Shown here: positions 46,082 to 54,479 of the stretch, piece by piece
Numbering within the stretch: position 1 is the first letter of the stretch
How the letters are laid out: each line of letters opens with the position of its first letter
Source of the DNA: Allorhodopirellula heiligendammensis
Lineage (GTDB): Bacteria > Planctomycetota > Planctomycetia > Pirellulales > Pirellulaceae
Direction of reading: 5' to 3'
NCBI RefSeq assembly: GCF_007860105.1
Contig: NZ_SJPU01000003.1
Coordinates: 744,001-808,000, forward strand
DNA length: 64,000 nt
Notes under the pieces: model-generated
Database searches by the model: none
What the model was told of the DNA's origin: nothing
What the model saw: only the letters and a program-made list of their open reading frames with translations
Program-made: the position numbers and the translations under genes

Positions 46082-48463
46082 ATGTCTTGGTATTCTTTCA
46101 TGCACGTGTTCTGCCCACCTCACGCAATTTCCGTTAGGAATATTGTTGTCGCCACGCTGGTTGGCGGAACGATGATGATGCTTGGATCGGTGGGCACGCA
46201 CCTGCAGGCGGAAATCATCAATTACGCTGAGGTCGGCCGCCCCGAAGATCCCGGCTTGGAGCTTCTTCAAGAAGATCCTCACGACCTGATCTTTTTCAAA
46301 AAAGAAGCCGGTGGTGGCTGGGTGAAGGCGAGGCTGCTGGACTTGCCAGGGCGAGAGATGCCGGCTAACCCCAAAGGCCAGCTCAAATTTCGCATCAATG
46401 GTATTGAAACCAAAGACTTCGTTGCCAAGTGGGACGAAATTGAACTGATCGACTTTTGGGAAAAGCGTCTCGAACGGGAAACCGCCGATCGTATCAAATC
46501 GGGCGACTTCACCGGTGCGTATCCATTCCTGTCTGTGCTGATTCGCGATTACCCCAATCGTCCAAATTTGCGAACGCTCCGTTCAGAGTACCTGCTCCGT
46601 GACGCGCTCAGCCGTTTTAAGAAGGGGGAGATTGGCCCCGCGCTGGCCATGCTCGAAGAACTCCACCGCTATGCACCGGAGTACAAAAGTGACTCGGTGA
46701 TCTCTGGCATTGGTTTGACGACCGATCGCCTGATGCAGCGGTTGATGGAGGAGCAGAAGCTCGAACTGGCACAGCAACTCTTGGCCCGATTAGAAAAAGA
46801 CTACCGTGGTCAGAATTTGGCATCGATTAAGAAGTGGAATCAAACCTTCCTGGAGATGGCCCAGGAGCGTCAGGATGCGGCGATCGCTGCGTTAGAAGCA
46901 GAAGATTTTCGCACTGCTCGCCGGCTTTCGCGGGAGAGTATCCACCTCAAACCGTCGATTCCCAACGGCCAGGAACTCGTTCGCAAGATTGACCAAATCT
47001 ATCCACTGGTGAATGTCGGTGTGCTGCAAACCGCCAAGAATCCAGATCCGACACGTTTGGACAACTGGGCCGCTCGCCGCGCCGGACGGTTGCTCTACCG
47101 AGTTTTGTTTGAGATGCAGGGTGCTGGGCCGGAAGGTGGTGAGTATGAGTTTCTGTTTGGTGAGACGGAACAGAGCGCTGACCGCCAGGAATTCAAAATG
47201 TTGTTGCAGCCCGAAAAACTGGAGTCACCACTGGACCGTATTAATGGGTTTCTCGTTGCGGATCGCCTCGCCGAACGCGTCGACCCGGGTTCGCCCGTTT
47301 ACTTCTCGCCTTGGGCGGCGGCGATCAAAGCCATCGGACTTGATGGTCCCAAGGAGATTGACTGTCTGTTGCGCCGGCCCAACGTACTGCCTTCTGCCCT
47401 GATTCAAATGACCGTCGATGGTAGTTGGTTCGGCGGTGAGCCGGGGTCGCCCACAGGCGACTACCGCCGCGACGTGGTCGAGGGCGACGTGGTTCGCTAT
47501 ACGCTCGTGGGCAAGCAGAGAACTGCGACCCAACCACGCGAGATTGTGGAAATACGCACTGAGAGTGCAGCGGATGGTGTGGCGAAACTGCTCAAGGGCG
47601 AGGTCGATGTGCTCGACCAACTGTTTCCAGCTGACGCCGTTCGTCTGGAGAGTAATCGGAAGTTTCGGGTAGCGAAGTATCCATTGCCCAGCGTTCATAT
47701 GTTGGTCCCGTGCAGTGATCATGCCTACCTGGCTGAACGCGCGTTTCGACGGGCTCTCGTTTACGGTACGAACCGGGAAGACATTTTATCGGGCGAGTTG
47801 CTGGAAGGCCTGGAGGTGCCCGGTTGCCGAGTCTTGTCAGGCCCATTTCCCGCCGGGCTCGAGCAGAACGATCCGCTGGGCTATGCCTATGACCAGTCCA
47901 TTGCCCCTCGCCGGTACGAGCCGAGGCTGGCGAAATTGCTGATCACGATGAATGCCAACACACTTGAAAGCCAGGCTAAACGCAAGAAAGAGGCTGTGCC
48001 GGAGTTGAAACCCATCCGCTTGGCCCATCCGCCTGAGAATCTGTCTCGCTCGGCCTGTGAGGCGATCAAAAGCCAGTGGGAGTTGTTGGACTTGGAAATT
48101 GAATTGGTCGAGTTGCCAGTCGGGATGGCATTCCCCGAGCCGGGGACGGCGGACCTCGCGTACGTTGCTGCCGCAGTCTGGGAACCGATTATCGATGCTC
48201 GGCGCGTACTCGGGCCTAACGGCATGGCTGGCAGCACCGATCAGTTGGTCGGCCTGGGGCTGCGACGGCTCGAGGAATCCAGAAACTGGAAAGACGCCCG
48301 CGACCGATTGCTCGATCTGCATTACATCGTCCACCATGAGTTGCCCATCATTCCACTTTGGCAATTGGTCGATTCCTATGCTTACAATCGCAATCTCCTG
48401 GGCGTCGGATCGGACGTGGTGTCACTGTACCAAAACGCTGAAAAATGGAGGCTGAGCCAATGA
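46082..48463 (+). CDS. TPR / extracellular peptide-binding-protein (SBP_bac_5-like) fusion
   Basis: The 793-residue product starts at ATG 46082 with a long signal-like hydrophobic region ending HLQAE. The N-terminal half is helical with TPR-like repeats (RFKKGEIGPALAMLEELHR, AALEAEDFRTARRLSRESI). The C-terminal half (from about residue 310) resembles family-5 peptide-binding proteins: SAADGVAKLLKGEVDVLDQL, then the FRRALVYGTNREDIL helix and the terminal HYIVHHELPIIPLWQL. No ABC permease or ATPase is nearby, so it is probably not an ordinary uptake receptor. It overlaps the next gene by four bases. Confidence 0.8.
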   Translation: MSWYSFMHVFCPPHAISVRNIVVATLVGGTMMMLGSVGTHLQAEIINYAEVGRPEDPGLELLQEDPHDLIFFKKEAGGGWVKARLLDLPGREMPANPKGQLKFRINGIETKDFVAKWDEIELIDFWEKRLERETADRIKSGDFTGAYPFLSVLIRDYPNRPNLRTLRSEYLLRDALSRFKKGEIGPALAMLEELHRYAPEYKSDSVISGIGLTTDRLMQRLMEEQKLELAQQLLARLEKDYRGQNLASIKKWNQTFLEMAQERQDAAIAALEAEDFRTARRLSRESIHLKPSIPNGQELVRKIDQIYPLVNVGVLQTAKNPDPTRLDNWAARRAGRLLYRVLFEMQGAGPEGGEYEFLFGETEQSADRQEFKMLLQPEKLESPLDRINGFLVADRLAERVDPGSPVYFSPWAAAIKAIGLDGPKEIDCLLRRPNVLPSALIQMTVDGSWFGGEPGSPTGDYRRDVVEGDVVRYTLVGKQRTATQPREIVEIRTESAADGVAKLLKGEVDVLDQLFPADAVRLESNRKFRVAKYPLPSVHMLVPCSDHAYLAERAFRRALVYGTNREDILSGELLEGLEVPGCRVLSGPFPAGLEQNDPLGYAYDQSIAPRRYEPRLAKLLITMNANTLESQAKRKKEAVPELKPIRLAHPPENLSRSACEAIKSQWELLDLEIELVELPVGMAFPEPGTADLAYVAAAVWEPIIDARRVLGPNGMAGSTDQLVGLGLRRLEESRNWKDARDRLLDLHYIVHHELPIIPLWQLVDSYAYNRNLLGVGSDVVSLYQNAEKWRLSQ

Positions 48464-50445
48464 AACGCCGCATAAGCTTGGCCATCGCGGCCTTGATGTT
48501 CTTGTTCACCGTCGCTGGTTCGAGGTATCTGTCGGCGCTCGCACCGATGGCCGACTCGGTGGCCGACGAGAGTGCCACGCCAGCCGCTGATTCGTCGGCA
48601 GCCAGCGCTGAATCGGTCGCTCGCGCGCCAGCGGCCGGCACTGACGAAGAAACCGATCTGCTAGCCGAGATTGAAGAGCGTCCCGAAGAACCTCCGCCGT
48701 TCGATTTCTCGCCGTACCGCGTGCTGATTTGGATCGCATCGGACAACCCTCGCATTGATGCCGACTCGTTGCGTGAGGACCTAATGAAGTATCTCGATCG
48801 CGACTTTCGCTCGGTATGGCGAACAGTGATCGCTGACGCACCGCCTGGAGTCGCGTCGATAGCGAGACGGGACCTAGCCTCGATCACATTTGATTCGATT
48901 GCGGCAGCGGACCCGGTCATTGCGCTCAAACGTGACCATCCCGATTCGGTACGTGTTCACTTTGCGTCCGATGCAGGGCGTTTTCTGAGTCAGATTCTTG
49001 GTACGCAAGGGCGTGTGCAGGATATCATTCGCCGCATTGAAAAGGATCCAGAATCCAAAACGACGCCGGCCAAATTTGCTTGGCGAGCGAAGCTTCGCCC
49101 GATTTCTGGGGACGCCGTCGATCTGCGAGAGATGTGGAACGACAAATCCACCGAGGCACTGTTGGTGTCGCGGGGCATGGGCGATTCTCTGACCGACCCA
49201 GAAGCCAAACTCATTGTGCCACCGCTGGAAGGACAGGTGATCGAAGCGATCGAGCAGTTCGACAAGATTTATGTGGTGCGGTTGCAAACCAGGGTCGCGC
49301 CGGCAACGGTCGATGTCGTCGAGCTAGACACATTAATGCAATATTTCGGTGACGTGGTCCACCATGAGATGATTTCGCCCAGCGATATCGCCATGTCGAT
49401 CGGCATCGCCGTCCGCGATGCGTTTTCGCCCGTGGTTCGAATCGATGATGCTGGCAGGAGTTCAGCCGTCGGTCTGGTGAGGGCAGCTGGTCTGGCACTC
49501 GATCCGGATTCCCCCATTCATCTGCGCGTGGGGGAAGTACTCGTCCCGCTGGTCCGCAAAGATGATCGCAATGGCCGCCCGCTTACCCTCGGCCCTCTCG
49601 ATTTTGCGTCGTTGTATGTCACGGAAAAAGACGAGCACTCGGTCAAGATGGATTTTTACACAGGCCGCATGACCACGTTGCAGGGACGTAAGAACAATCG
49701 TACGCACCGGATGGGGTTACGACTTAAACCACGCCGTGATAGTACGATGTTGCGGTTGCACGCCAAAGGCAAGCCGAATGAACCATTGATCGGCTACGAG
49801 CTCTACGATAAGGAGCTTGATAGCACGAGCATGACCTTTGTGGGCCGGACAGACTGGGACGGTCGATTGCCCGTTGAAAAAATCGATCGCCCACTTCGCC
49901 TGCTCTACGTCAAGAATGGTGGTGCGATCCTGGCAAGACTGCCTATCGTGCCTGGGCAGCATGATCTCGTGGTCGCCGATCTCGCCGGGGATGACATGCG
50001 ACTGCAGGCCGAAGCTTATATCCGCGGCGTACAGAATGCGATCGTCGATCTGGTGGCTATTCGCGAGCTATTCAAGGCCCGGATCAACATGCGCATCAAG
50101 GAAGGCAACCTGAAGGAAGCCGACGAGTTGCTCGAGACGTTGCGGAATGAACCTTCCAACGAGAAGATTGCTAATGACATGGGCGTGAAGCAGACCATGT
50201 TCCTCAAAGCGATTGGGCGCAATCCCAATCAGCAGCGCAAGGTCGACGAGATGTTTAGCGAGACGCGGGAGCTGCTATCGAAACAGATCAACCCCAGAAT
50301 CATCAACGATCTCGAAATGGCGTTGATCGAGGCCAAGCAGGCCGGTGAGACACCACCGCCCGAGGAACCCGCACCAAGCGACGCGCCGCCGGCGGTCGAA
50401 GCCGAGCCGCCTCCTGCCGAAGCCGCGGAGGTGACCGCAGAGTAG
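48460..50445 (+). CDS. Large secreted or membrane-anchored protein, last gene of the ExbB/ExbD-like cluster
   Basis: The 661-residue product starts at ATG 48460. A GGAGG eight bases upstream and an ATGA overlap with the previous stop support this choice over ATG 48445. An N-terminal signal or anchor (ISLAIAALMFLFTVAGSRYL) is followed by an Ala/Ser/Glu linker, then an alpha/beta domain from about residue 80 (PYRVLIWIASDNPRIDADSL), beta-rich regions in the middle (about 350-500) and a helical C-terminal region. The end is Pro/Glu/Ala-rich. No known domain is recognised. The arrangement suggests a periplasmic partner of the preceding proteins. Confidence 0.78.
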   Translation: MKRRISLAIAALMFLFTVAGSRYLSALAPMADSVADESATPAADSSAASAESVARAPAAGTDEETDLLAEIEERPEEPPPFDFSPYRVLIWIASDNPRIDADSLREDLMKYLDRDFRSVWRTVIADAPPGVASIARRDLASITFDSIAAADPVIALKRDHPDSVRVHFASDAGRFLSQILGTQGRVQDIIRRIEKDPESKTTPAKFAWRAKLRPISGDAVDLREMWNDKSTEALLVSRGMGDSLTDPEAKLIVPPLEGQVIEAIEQFDKIYVVRLQTRVAPATVDVVELDTLMQYFGDVVHHEMISPSDIAMSIGIAVRDAFSPVVRIDDAGRSSAVGLVRAAGLALDPDSPIHLRVGEVLVPLVRKDDRNGRPLTLGPLDFASLYVTEKDEHSVKMDFYTGRMTTLQGRKNNRTHRMGLRLKPRRDSTMLRLHAKGKPNEPLIGYELYDKELDSTSMTFVGRTDWDGRLPVEKIDRPLRLLYVKNGGAILARLPIVPGQHDLVVADLAGDDMRLQAEAYIRGVQNAIVDLVAIRELFKARINMRIKEGNLKEADELLETLRNEPSNEKIANDMGVKQTMFLKAIGRNPNQQRKVDEMFSETRELLSKQINPRIINDLEMALIEAKQAGETPPPEEPAPSDAPPAVEAEPPPAEAAEVTAE

Positions 50446-50747
50446 CTTGCGACCCTCAGTTGCTCGCGAGATTGCTTCACCGGCCCACATGGGATGTTGC
50501 GAAATACCCGCTATCGGCAAACAGGCCTCAATCGGTATCAACGTCAGTTTCGGAGTCCCTGCAGCGCATTCATCGTGTTTTCATGAAAAATTGCGTTCCC
50601 CCTCTTCCGGAGATGGGTGATGGGGTCACAATGACGTGCAGCGGTGTCTGCTGTTGATGCGATTAGGAAATTACCTGTGTGTCGTAAGCGGGCAGCAGCC
50701 GTTGTCTTTCCACAAGACCCTACCCAAATCCTCTCTAGGCAAAAAAG
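50446..50747. other. 302-bp spacer before the small lipoprotein gene
   Basis: No credible gene or strong hairpin is visible. It probably contains the promoter of the small lipoprotein; no convincing -35/-10 pair was seen. Confidence 0.3.
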
Positions 50748-50981
50748 ATGATGTTTCGAATTCTTGGTGTTGCAATCTGTGCTTGTTGCTTGACTTTCGC
50801 TGGGTGCGATGAGTCGGCTGACAACGTGGGCGCTGATATCTCCAACGCAGCTGATTCCGCCGTTGAAGCGACCGGCGATGCAGTCGACGCCGCTGCTGAA
50901 AAGACAGGCGAAGCGGTCGATGCTGTCAAAGAGACCACCGCTGACGCAGCCGACGCTGTTAAAGACGCTGTCAGCGAGTAA
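50748..50981 (+). CDS. Small Ala/Asp-rich lipoprotein
   Basis: The 77-residue product starts at ATG 50748 (or 50751). Its signal ends TFAGC, a good lipobox. The mature part is a run of loosely repeated 11-residue units rich in Ala, Asp, Glu, Lys and Val (for example AVEATGDAVDAAAEKTGEAVDA), which should form an amphipathic helix like LEA-type or entericidin-like lipoproteins. Function is unknown. A clear intrinsic terminator follows the stop by about 30 bp, so the gene is probably transcribed alone and abundantly. Confidence 0.78.
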   Translation: MMFRILGVAICACCLTFAGCDESADNVGADISNAADSAVEATGDAVDAAAEKTGEAVDAVKETTADAADAVKDAVSE

Positions 50982-51012
50982 GCTGACCGTTGATAAACGT
51001 TTAGAAAACGAG

Positions 51013-51048
51013 AACGCGGCGACCAAGCATTTGGACGCCGCGTTTTTT
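51013..51048 (+). terminator. Intrinsic (Rho-independent) terminator
   Basis: Arms AACGCGGCG (51013-51021) and CGCCGCGTT (51036-51044) form a nine-pair GC-rich stem with a 14-base loop. A run of T (51043-51048) follows directly. It ends the small lipoprotein transcript. Confidence 0.85.
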
Positions 51049-51147
51049 GTTTGCCGAGCCGGTCAATCGGTAAAGCGGTGGTGTTTCATTCGATTGTCGA
51101 ATGATTTCCGCGCGGCGCAAGCGAAACGCGTGTGCCGACGGATGGCC

Positions 51148-52143
51148 TTAATTCTGGAACAGTGCTTCGGCGAAGGAGTCTGGATCAAAGGCCGCCATGT
51201 CGGTGAGGCCTTCCCCCAGTCCGACGAACTTCACGGGTAGTTGGAATTGCTCGTGGATCGGTAAGACGACGCCGCCTTTCGCCGAACCGTCGAGTTTGGC
51301 CAACACGATCCCAGTACAGCCGGCTGCGGCACTGAAGCCTTTGGCTTGGCTGATGGCATTCTGTCCTGCCGTGGCATCGAGGACCAGCAGCACCTCGTGC
51401 GGCGCACCCGGCAATCGTTTGTCGATCACTTTACGGATTTTCTGCAATTCCTGCATCAGGTTGCTTTGCGTCTGCAATCGGCCTGCGGTATCGATGATCA
51501 CATAGTCTGAGCCGAGTTCGATTGCCTTGTCGACGCTTTGGTAGGCGATGCTGGCAGGGTCAACGCCGCTTTTCCCCGTGACGATCTCACAGCCAATCCG
51601 CCCCGCCCAAATGGTCAGCTGCTCGACTGCGGCAGCTCGAAATGTGTCGCCTGCGCCGAGCACGAGGCTGTGCCCGATGCTATTGAGATGATTGGCGAGT
51701 TTGCCGATCGACGTGGTCTTCCCGCTACCATTGACCCCAACGACTAAGACGACAGTGGGACCGGAATCCGATTTGGCGAGTCCGCCATGGTCCTGACGTA
51801 GCTGCTCGCGAACCTCATCGGTGATCGTGGCGATCACCTCCTCCAAATGCACGACCCGGCCACGATATTGCCGCGCCACTTCGTCTCGAATTTTATTGGC
51901 GGGGCCAGTCCCCATGTCCGTACGAATCAAACGGGCGAATAATTCATTTAGAAATTCTTCGTCGACGAGCCGACCTTCGCTCTTGAACAGGTCGCGAATA
52001 TCGGTGCCCAGCACGCGGCGAGTTTTCTGCAGTCCGTTGGAGAACTTCGAGAACAGACGGCCTGTACCTGCGGGCTCCCCCGAAGGTGTCGCATCGTTGG
52101 ATTCTGGTTGGCTCGGTGTTATCTTCGATCGCCAAAACGCCAT
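51148..52143 (-). CDS. ftsY: Signal recognition particle receptor FtsY
   Basis: FtsY docks the SRP-ribosome complex at the membrane. The 331-residue product starts at ATG 52143 (MAFWRSKITPS) with a short variable N-terminal part, followed by the NG domain. The GTPase motifs are visible: G1 VVGVNGSGKTTSIGKLA, DTFRAAAVEQL, G3 DTAGRLQTQSNLMQEL, and the G4 region LAKLDGSAKGG, where TKLD is changed to AKLD. The C-terminal motif FVGLGEGLTDMAAFDP is typical of FtsY. The acidic A-domain is short, as in many non-proteobacteria. It is co-directional with the downstream side of the protease operon. Confidence 0.95.
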   Translation of the reverse strand: MAFWRSKITPSQPESNDATPSGEPAGTGRLFSKFSNGLQKTRRVLGTDIRDLFKSEGRLVDEEFLNELFARLIRTDMGTGPANKIRDEVARQYRGRVVHLEEVIATITDEVREQLRQDHGGLAKSDSGPTVVLVVGVNGSGKTTSIGKLANHLNSIGHSLVLGAGDTFRAAAVEQLTIWAGRIGCEIVTGKSGVDPASIAYQSVDKAIELGSDYVIIDTAGRLQTQSNLMQELQKIRKVIDKRLPGAPHEVLLVLDATAGQNAISQAKGFSAAAGCTGIVLAKLDGSAKGGVVLPIHEQFQLPVKFVGLGEGLTDMAAFDPDSFAEALFQN

Positions 52144-52302
52144 CGGTATCGGTATCCTGAGAATGAAAATTGGTTGCGCGGGACAGCAAACCATATCAAA
52201 CGCCCGGCATCTATTCGACGGGTGGTTAGCATAGGGCAGATTGGTTTGCCGAGTAGGCTTGTCTCCCCGAGACACGCCCCCAAGTCCCAGCGGTGCGAGT
52301 CT

Positions 52303-52327
52303 GAGTCTCGGAGAGATGCGGCTACTC
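52303..52327 (-). repeat. Short extragenic repeat adjacent to a gene 3' end
   Basis: The plus-strand sequence GAGTCTCGGAGAGA followed by GCGGCTACTC is nearly the same as the copy at 62326-62350. Both copies lie within a few bases of the stop codon of a minus-strand gene and in the same orientation. This copy is a degenerate hairpin compared with the other. Confidence 0.55.
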
Positions 52328-52334
52328 TTCGTTA

Positions 52335-54476
52335 CTAGGAGAACGGTCGGAGGATGGTGGGGAGTTGGCGATAGAGGAACCGAGGCATCATCGCGAGGTA
52401 ACGATCGGAGACGGGATCGTGCTCGATGAAGATCAGCGTGTCGGTTCGAGCGGCCGCATCGCGGATTCGCTGCAGGATCTCGTCACGACGGGGGCCCATT
52501 TCATCACCGATCACCAGCAGTGGCATGCGGTCATACGTGGCGGCAGTTCCGACCCACCAATGTTTCGCATCGGCAGTCCGAACCTGGAGGCCCATGGGGG
52601 CGAGTGTTTTGGCAAGCATCTGACCGGCCGGTTGATTTGCGTACGGCAGTACCAATTGCCCAGGTGTGAGCCGCCGTTGACGGGCATCGTCCCAGTTGAC
52701 GATGCAGGCAACTTGGTTCGCTTGGGCGGTCTGTCGCAGCAGTCCGGCGAGCGTAATCGCGGTGTCCAACTGCGGTCCCGACTGGCCACCTTCGAGGAGC
52801 GGCCATTGCTCGGCGAAAACCTCCAGCGGTGAGTTTGCGGCAGCTTTCATTGTCAACAAGCCATCTGCGCGGGCCGTCCAGTGGGCGAGCGCGGGCTCGG
52901 GGAGCTGGGGATCTATCCCTCGGGCAATCCGCAGACAGTCGGTCACGAGTGCTCGCAGATTGAGTTGTTCCCGCTCGTTCCACCGAGGATCGTTGGCGAT
53001 CCGATCCACGAGCGTCTTTGCGGACTCCTGCTCAACGCCGAAATCGTCGGTGTTAACCACCGTTTTCAGTTTTGCTTGTGCTTCCGCGATCGTGAGCGTG
53101 AGCAATAATCTCGTTTTCTCCTGCTCGAACTCCATGCCAATCCCAGCGGCGATCGCATCCATTAAGTCGCCGATCGCTTTCCAGCCGGGCTGCGGATCGT
53201 CAACTTTTTGCAAAATCGGAATGCCAGCTAAATCGAGCGTGAACCAATCGACTTGGATGGGAACTTGAGTTAGCTCGCTGCAAACTAAAACGAAGCTGGT
53301 CAAGGGATAACCCGCCGTTTGAATTGCAACTTTAAATTTAAGAGCATTGTCAATGTTCACGTCTGGTGGCGGCGTGGCCAGCAGCATGGGGTCGAGCATC
53401 GCATCGGCGGCTTGATCAACGACGAGATCATCAGCGGGGGCGATCCCCGGCGTGACCGGTGGTGCATCGGGGGCATTGCCGGGCAAATCCAGCAGGTTAA
53501 CGAAAGACGCAAGTTCAGGAGGCAGGTCCGTCAGAGGATCCGCGGCGGGTTCGTCAGACTGTTCTGGGACGACGCCGGGTGTTGCAGCAGGAGGGGTTGT
53601 GGGCGACCCGCCATCCTCACCACCGAGCACATCCATCGGCATGAGCTCCGCCGGAATCACTGAGCCTGGGGTGGGAGGGACGCTATCAGGAGGCGGCGAA
53701 ATCGTGTCATTGGTGGTACCGGGATCCGCTTGCTCGGTTTCATCCCCGTCCGGTATTAACGGACTAGGCACATTCTGGGATGCGTCATCGGGCGTGTTGG
53801 ACGAAGGCTCAGCGGCGGGAGTGTCTTCGAGTGGACGCGGTGGGTTTTCCAAGCCGTCGTTGGGTGCGGCAGCCGGGTTCTTAGCGACGGTCGATTGGGA
53901 AGCGGAGTCACTGAGTGACCACATCACTAAGATCGCCACCAGTAGTAAACCTCCGGCGATCGCGATGCCCGTGAAAATTTGCCGACGAAATCTTTGAGTG
54001 GATTCAGTCGCCCAGTTCGCATTGTCTTGCCAGTCTGTCGAGTCTCCCTGCTGTTCTGCAGGAATCGTCGCCGTCGTAGCATTCTGTTCAAGTGCAGAGT
54101 GTGGTTCTTCTGTCGAGAATCCACCATTGGAAAGCCTTAAGCGTTCAGGCAGTCCAAGTCCTTCGCTATCGAGCAGGTCGCTGTGCGTAATCTCCTGGCT
54201 GTCAACGGGATCGTTGCCGACGACCATTGGCGGGCGAGGGGGTGCCGAAGAGGAATCTTGTGAGGCAGGCTCGCTCGGTGGCTGCGCAGGCGACTGCCCC
54301 GTGGCGTCTGCGTCTAGGGCTGGTTGAGGCGACTGTGCCGATGCTGGATCCGGTGCATCGATTTGCACCATCGACCCGCATCGAGGGCAGGCCACGATGG
54401 TGCCAATCAAAGCTTCGTCGGTCACCCGCAGGCGACCATGACAACTGACGCACCGAACGGCAAAAGGAACAGCCAA
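52335..54476 (-). CDS. Zinc-ribbon, single-pass membrane protein with STN-like periplasmic domains
   Basis: The 713-residue product begins with a zinc ribbon (CVSC at 9-12, CPRC at 30-33), then a low-complexity Pro/Ser/Asp linker, one transmembrane helix (about 168-188, GIAIAGGLLLVAILVMW) and a second long Pro/Glu/Asp linker (to about 355). The periplasmic C-terminal half has two segments with the pattern of secretin/TonB N-terminal short (STN) domains. The first is about 370-450 (GWKAIGDLMDAIAAGIGMEF). The second is about 580-660 (QPAGQMLAKTLAPMGLQVR). It follows the inactive protease gene by three bases and is the last gene of that operon. Confidence 0.75.
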   Translation of the reverse strand: MAVPFAVRCVSCHGRLRVTDEALIGTIVACPRCGSMVQIDAPDPASAQSPQPALDADATGQSPAQPPSEPASQDSSSAPPRPPMVVGNDPVDSQEITHSDLLDSEGLGLPERLRLSNGGFSTEEPHSALEQNATTATIPAEQQGDSTDWQDNANWATESTQRFRRQIFTGIAIAGGLLLVAILVMWSLSDSASQSTVAKNPAAAPNDGLENPPRPLEDTPAAEPSSNTPDDASQNVPSPLIPDGDETEQADPGTTNDTISPPPDSVPPTPGSVIPAELMPMDVLGGEDGGSPTTPPAATPGVVPEQSDEPAADPLTDLPPELASFVNLLDLPGNAPDAPPVTPGIAPADDLVVDQAADAMLDPMLLATPPPDVNIDNALKFKVAIQTAGYPLTSFVLVCSELTQVPIQVDWFTLDLAGIPILQKVDDPQPGWKAIGDLMDAIAAGIGMEFEQEKTRLLLTLTIAEAQAKLKTVVNTDDFGVEQESAKTLVDRIANDPRWNEREQLNLRALVTDCLRIARGIDPQLPEPALAHWTARADGLLTMKAAANSPLEVFAEQWPLLEGGQSGPQLDTAITLAGLLRQTAQANQVACIVNWDDARQRRLTPGQLVLPYANQPAGQMLAKTLAPMGLQVRTADAKHWWVGTAATYDRMPLLVIGDEMGPRRDEILQRIRDAAARTDTLIFIEHDPVSDRYLAMMPRFLYRQLPTILRPFS

Positions 54477-54479
54477 GAG

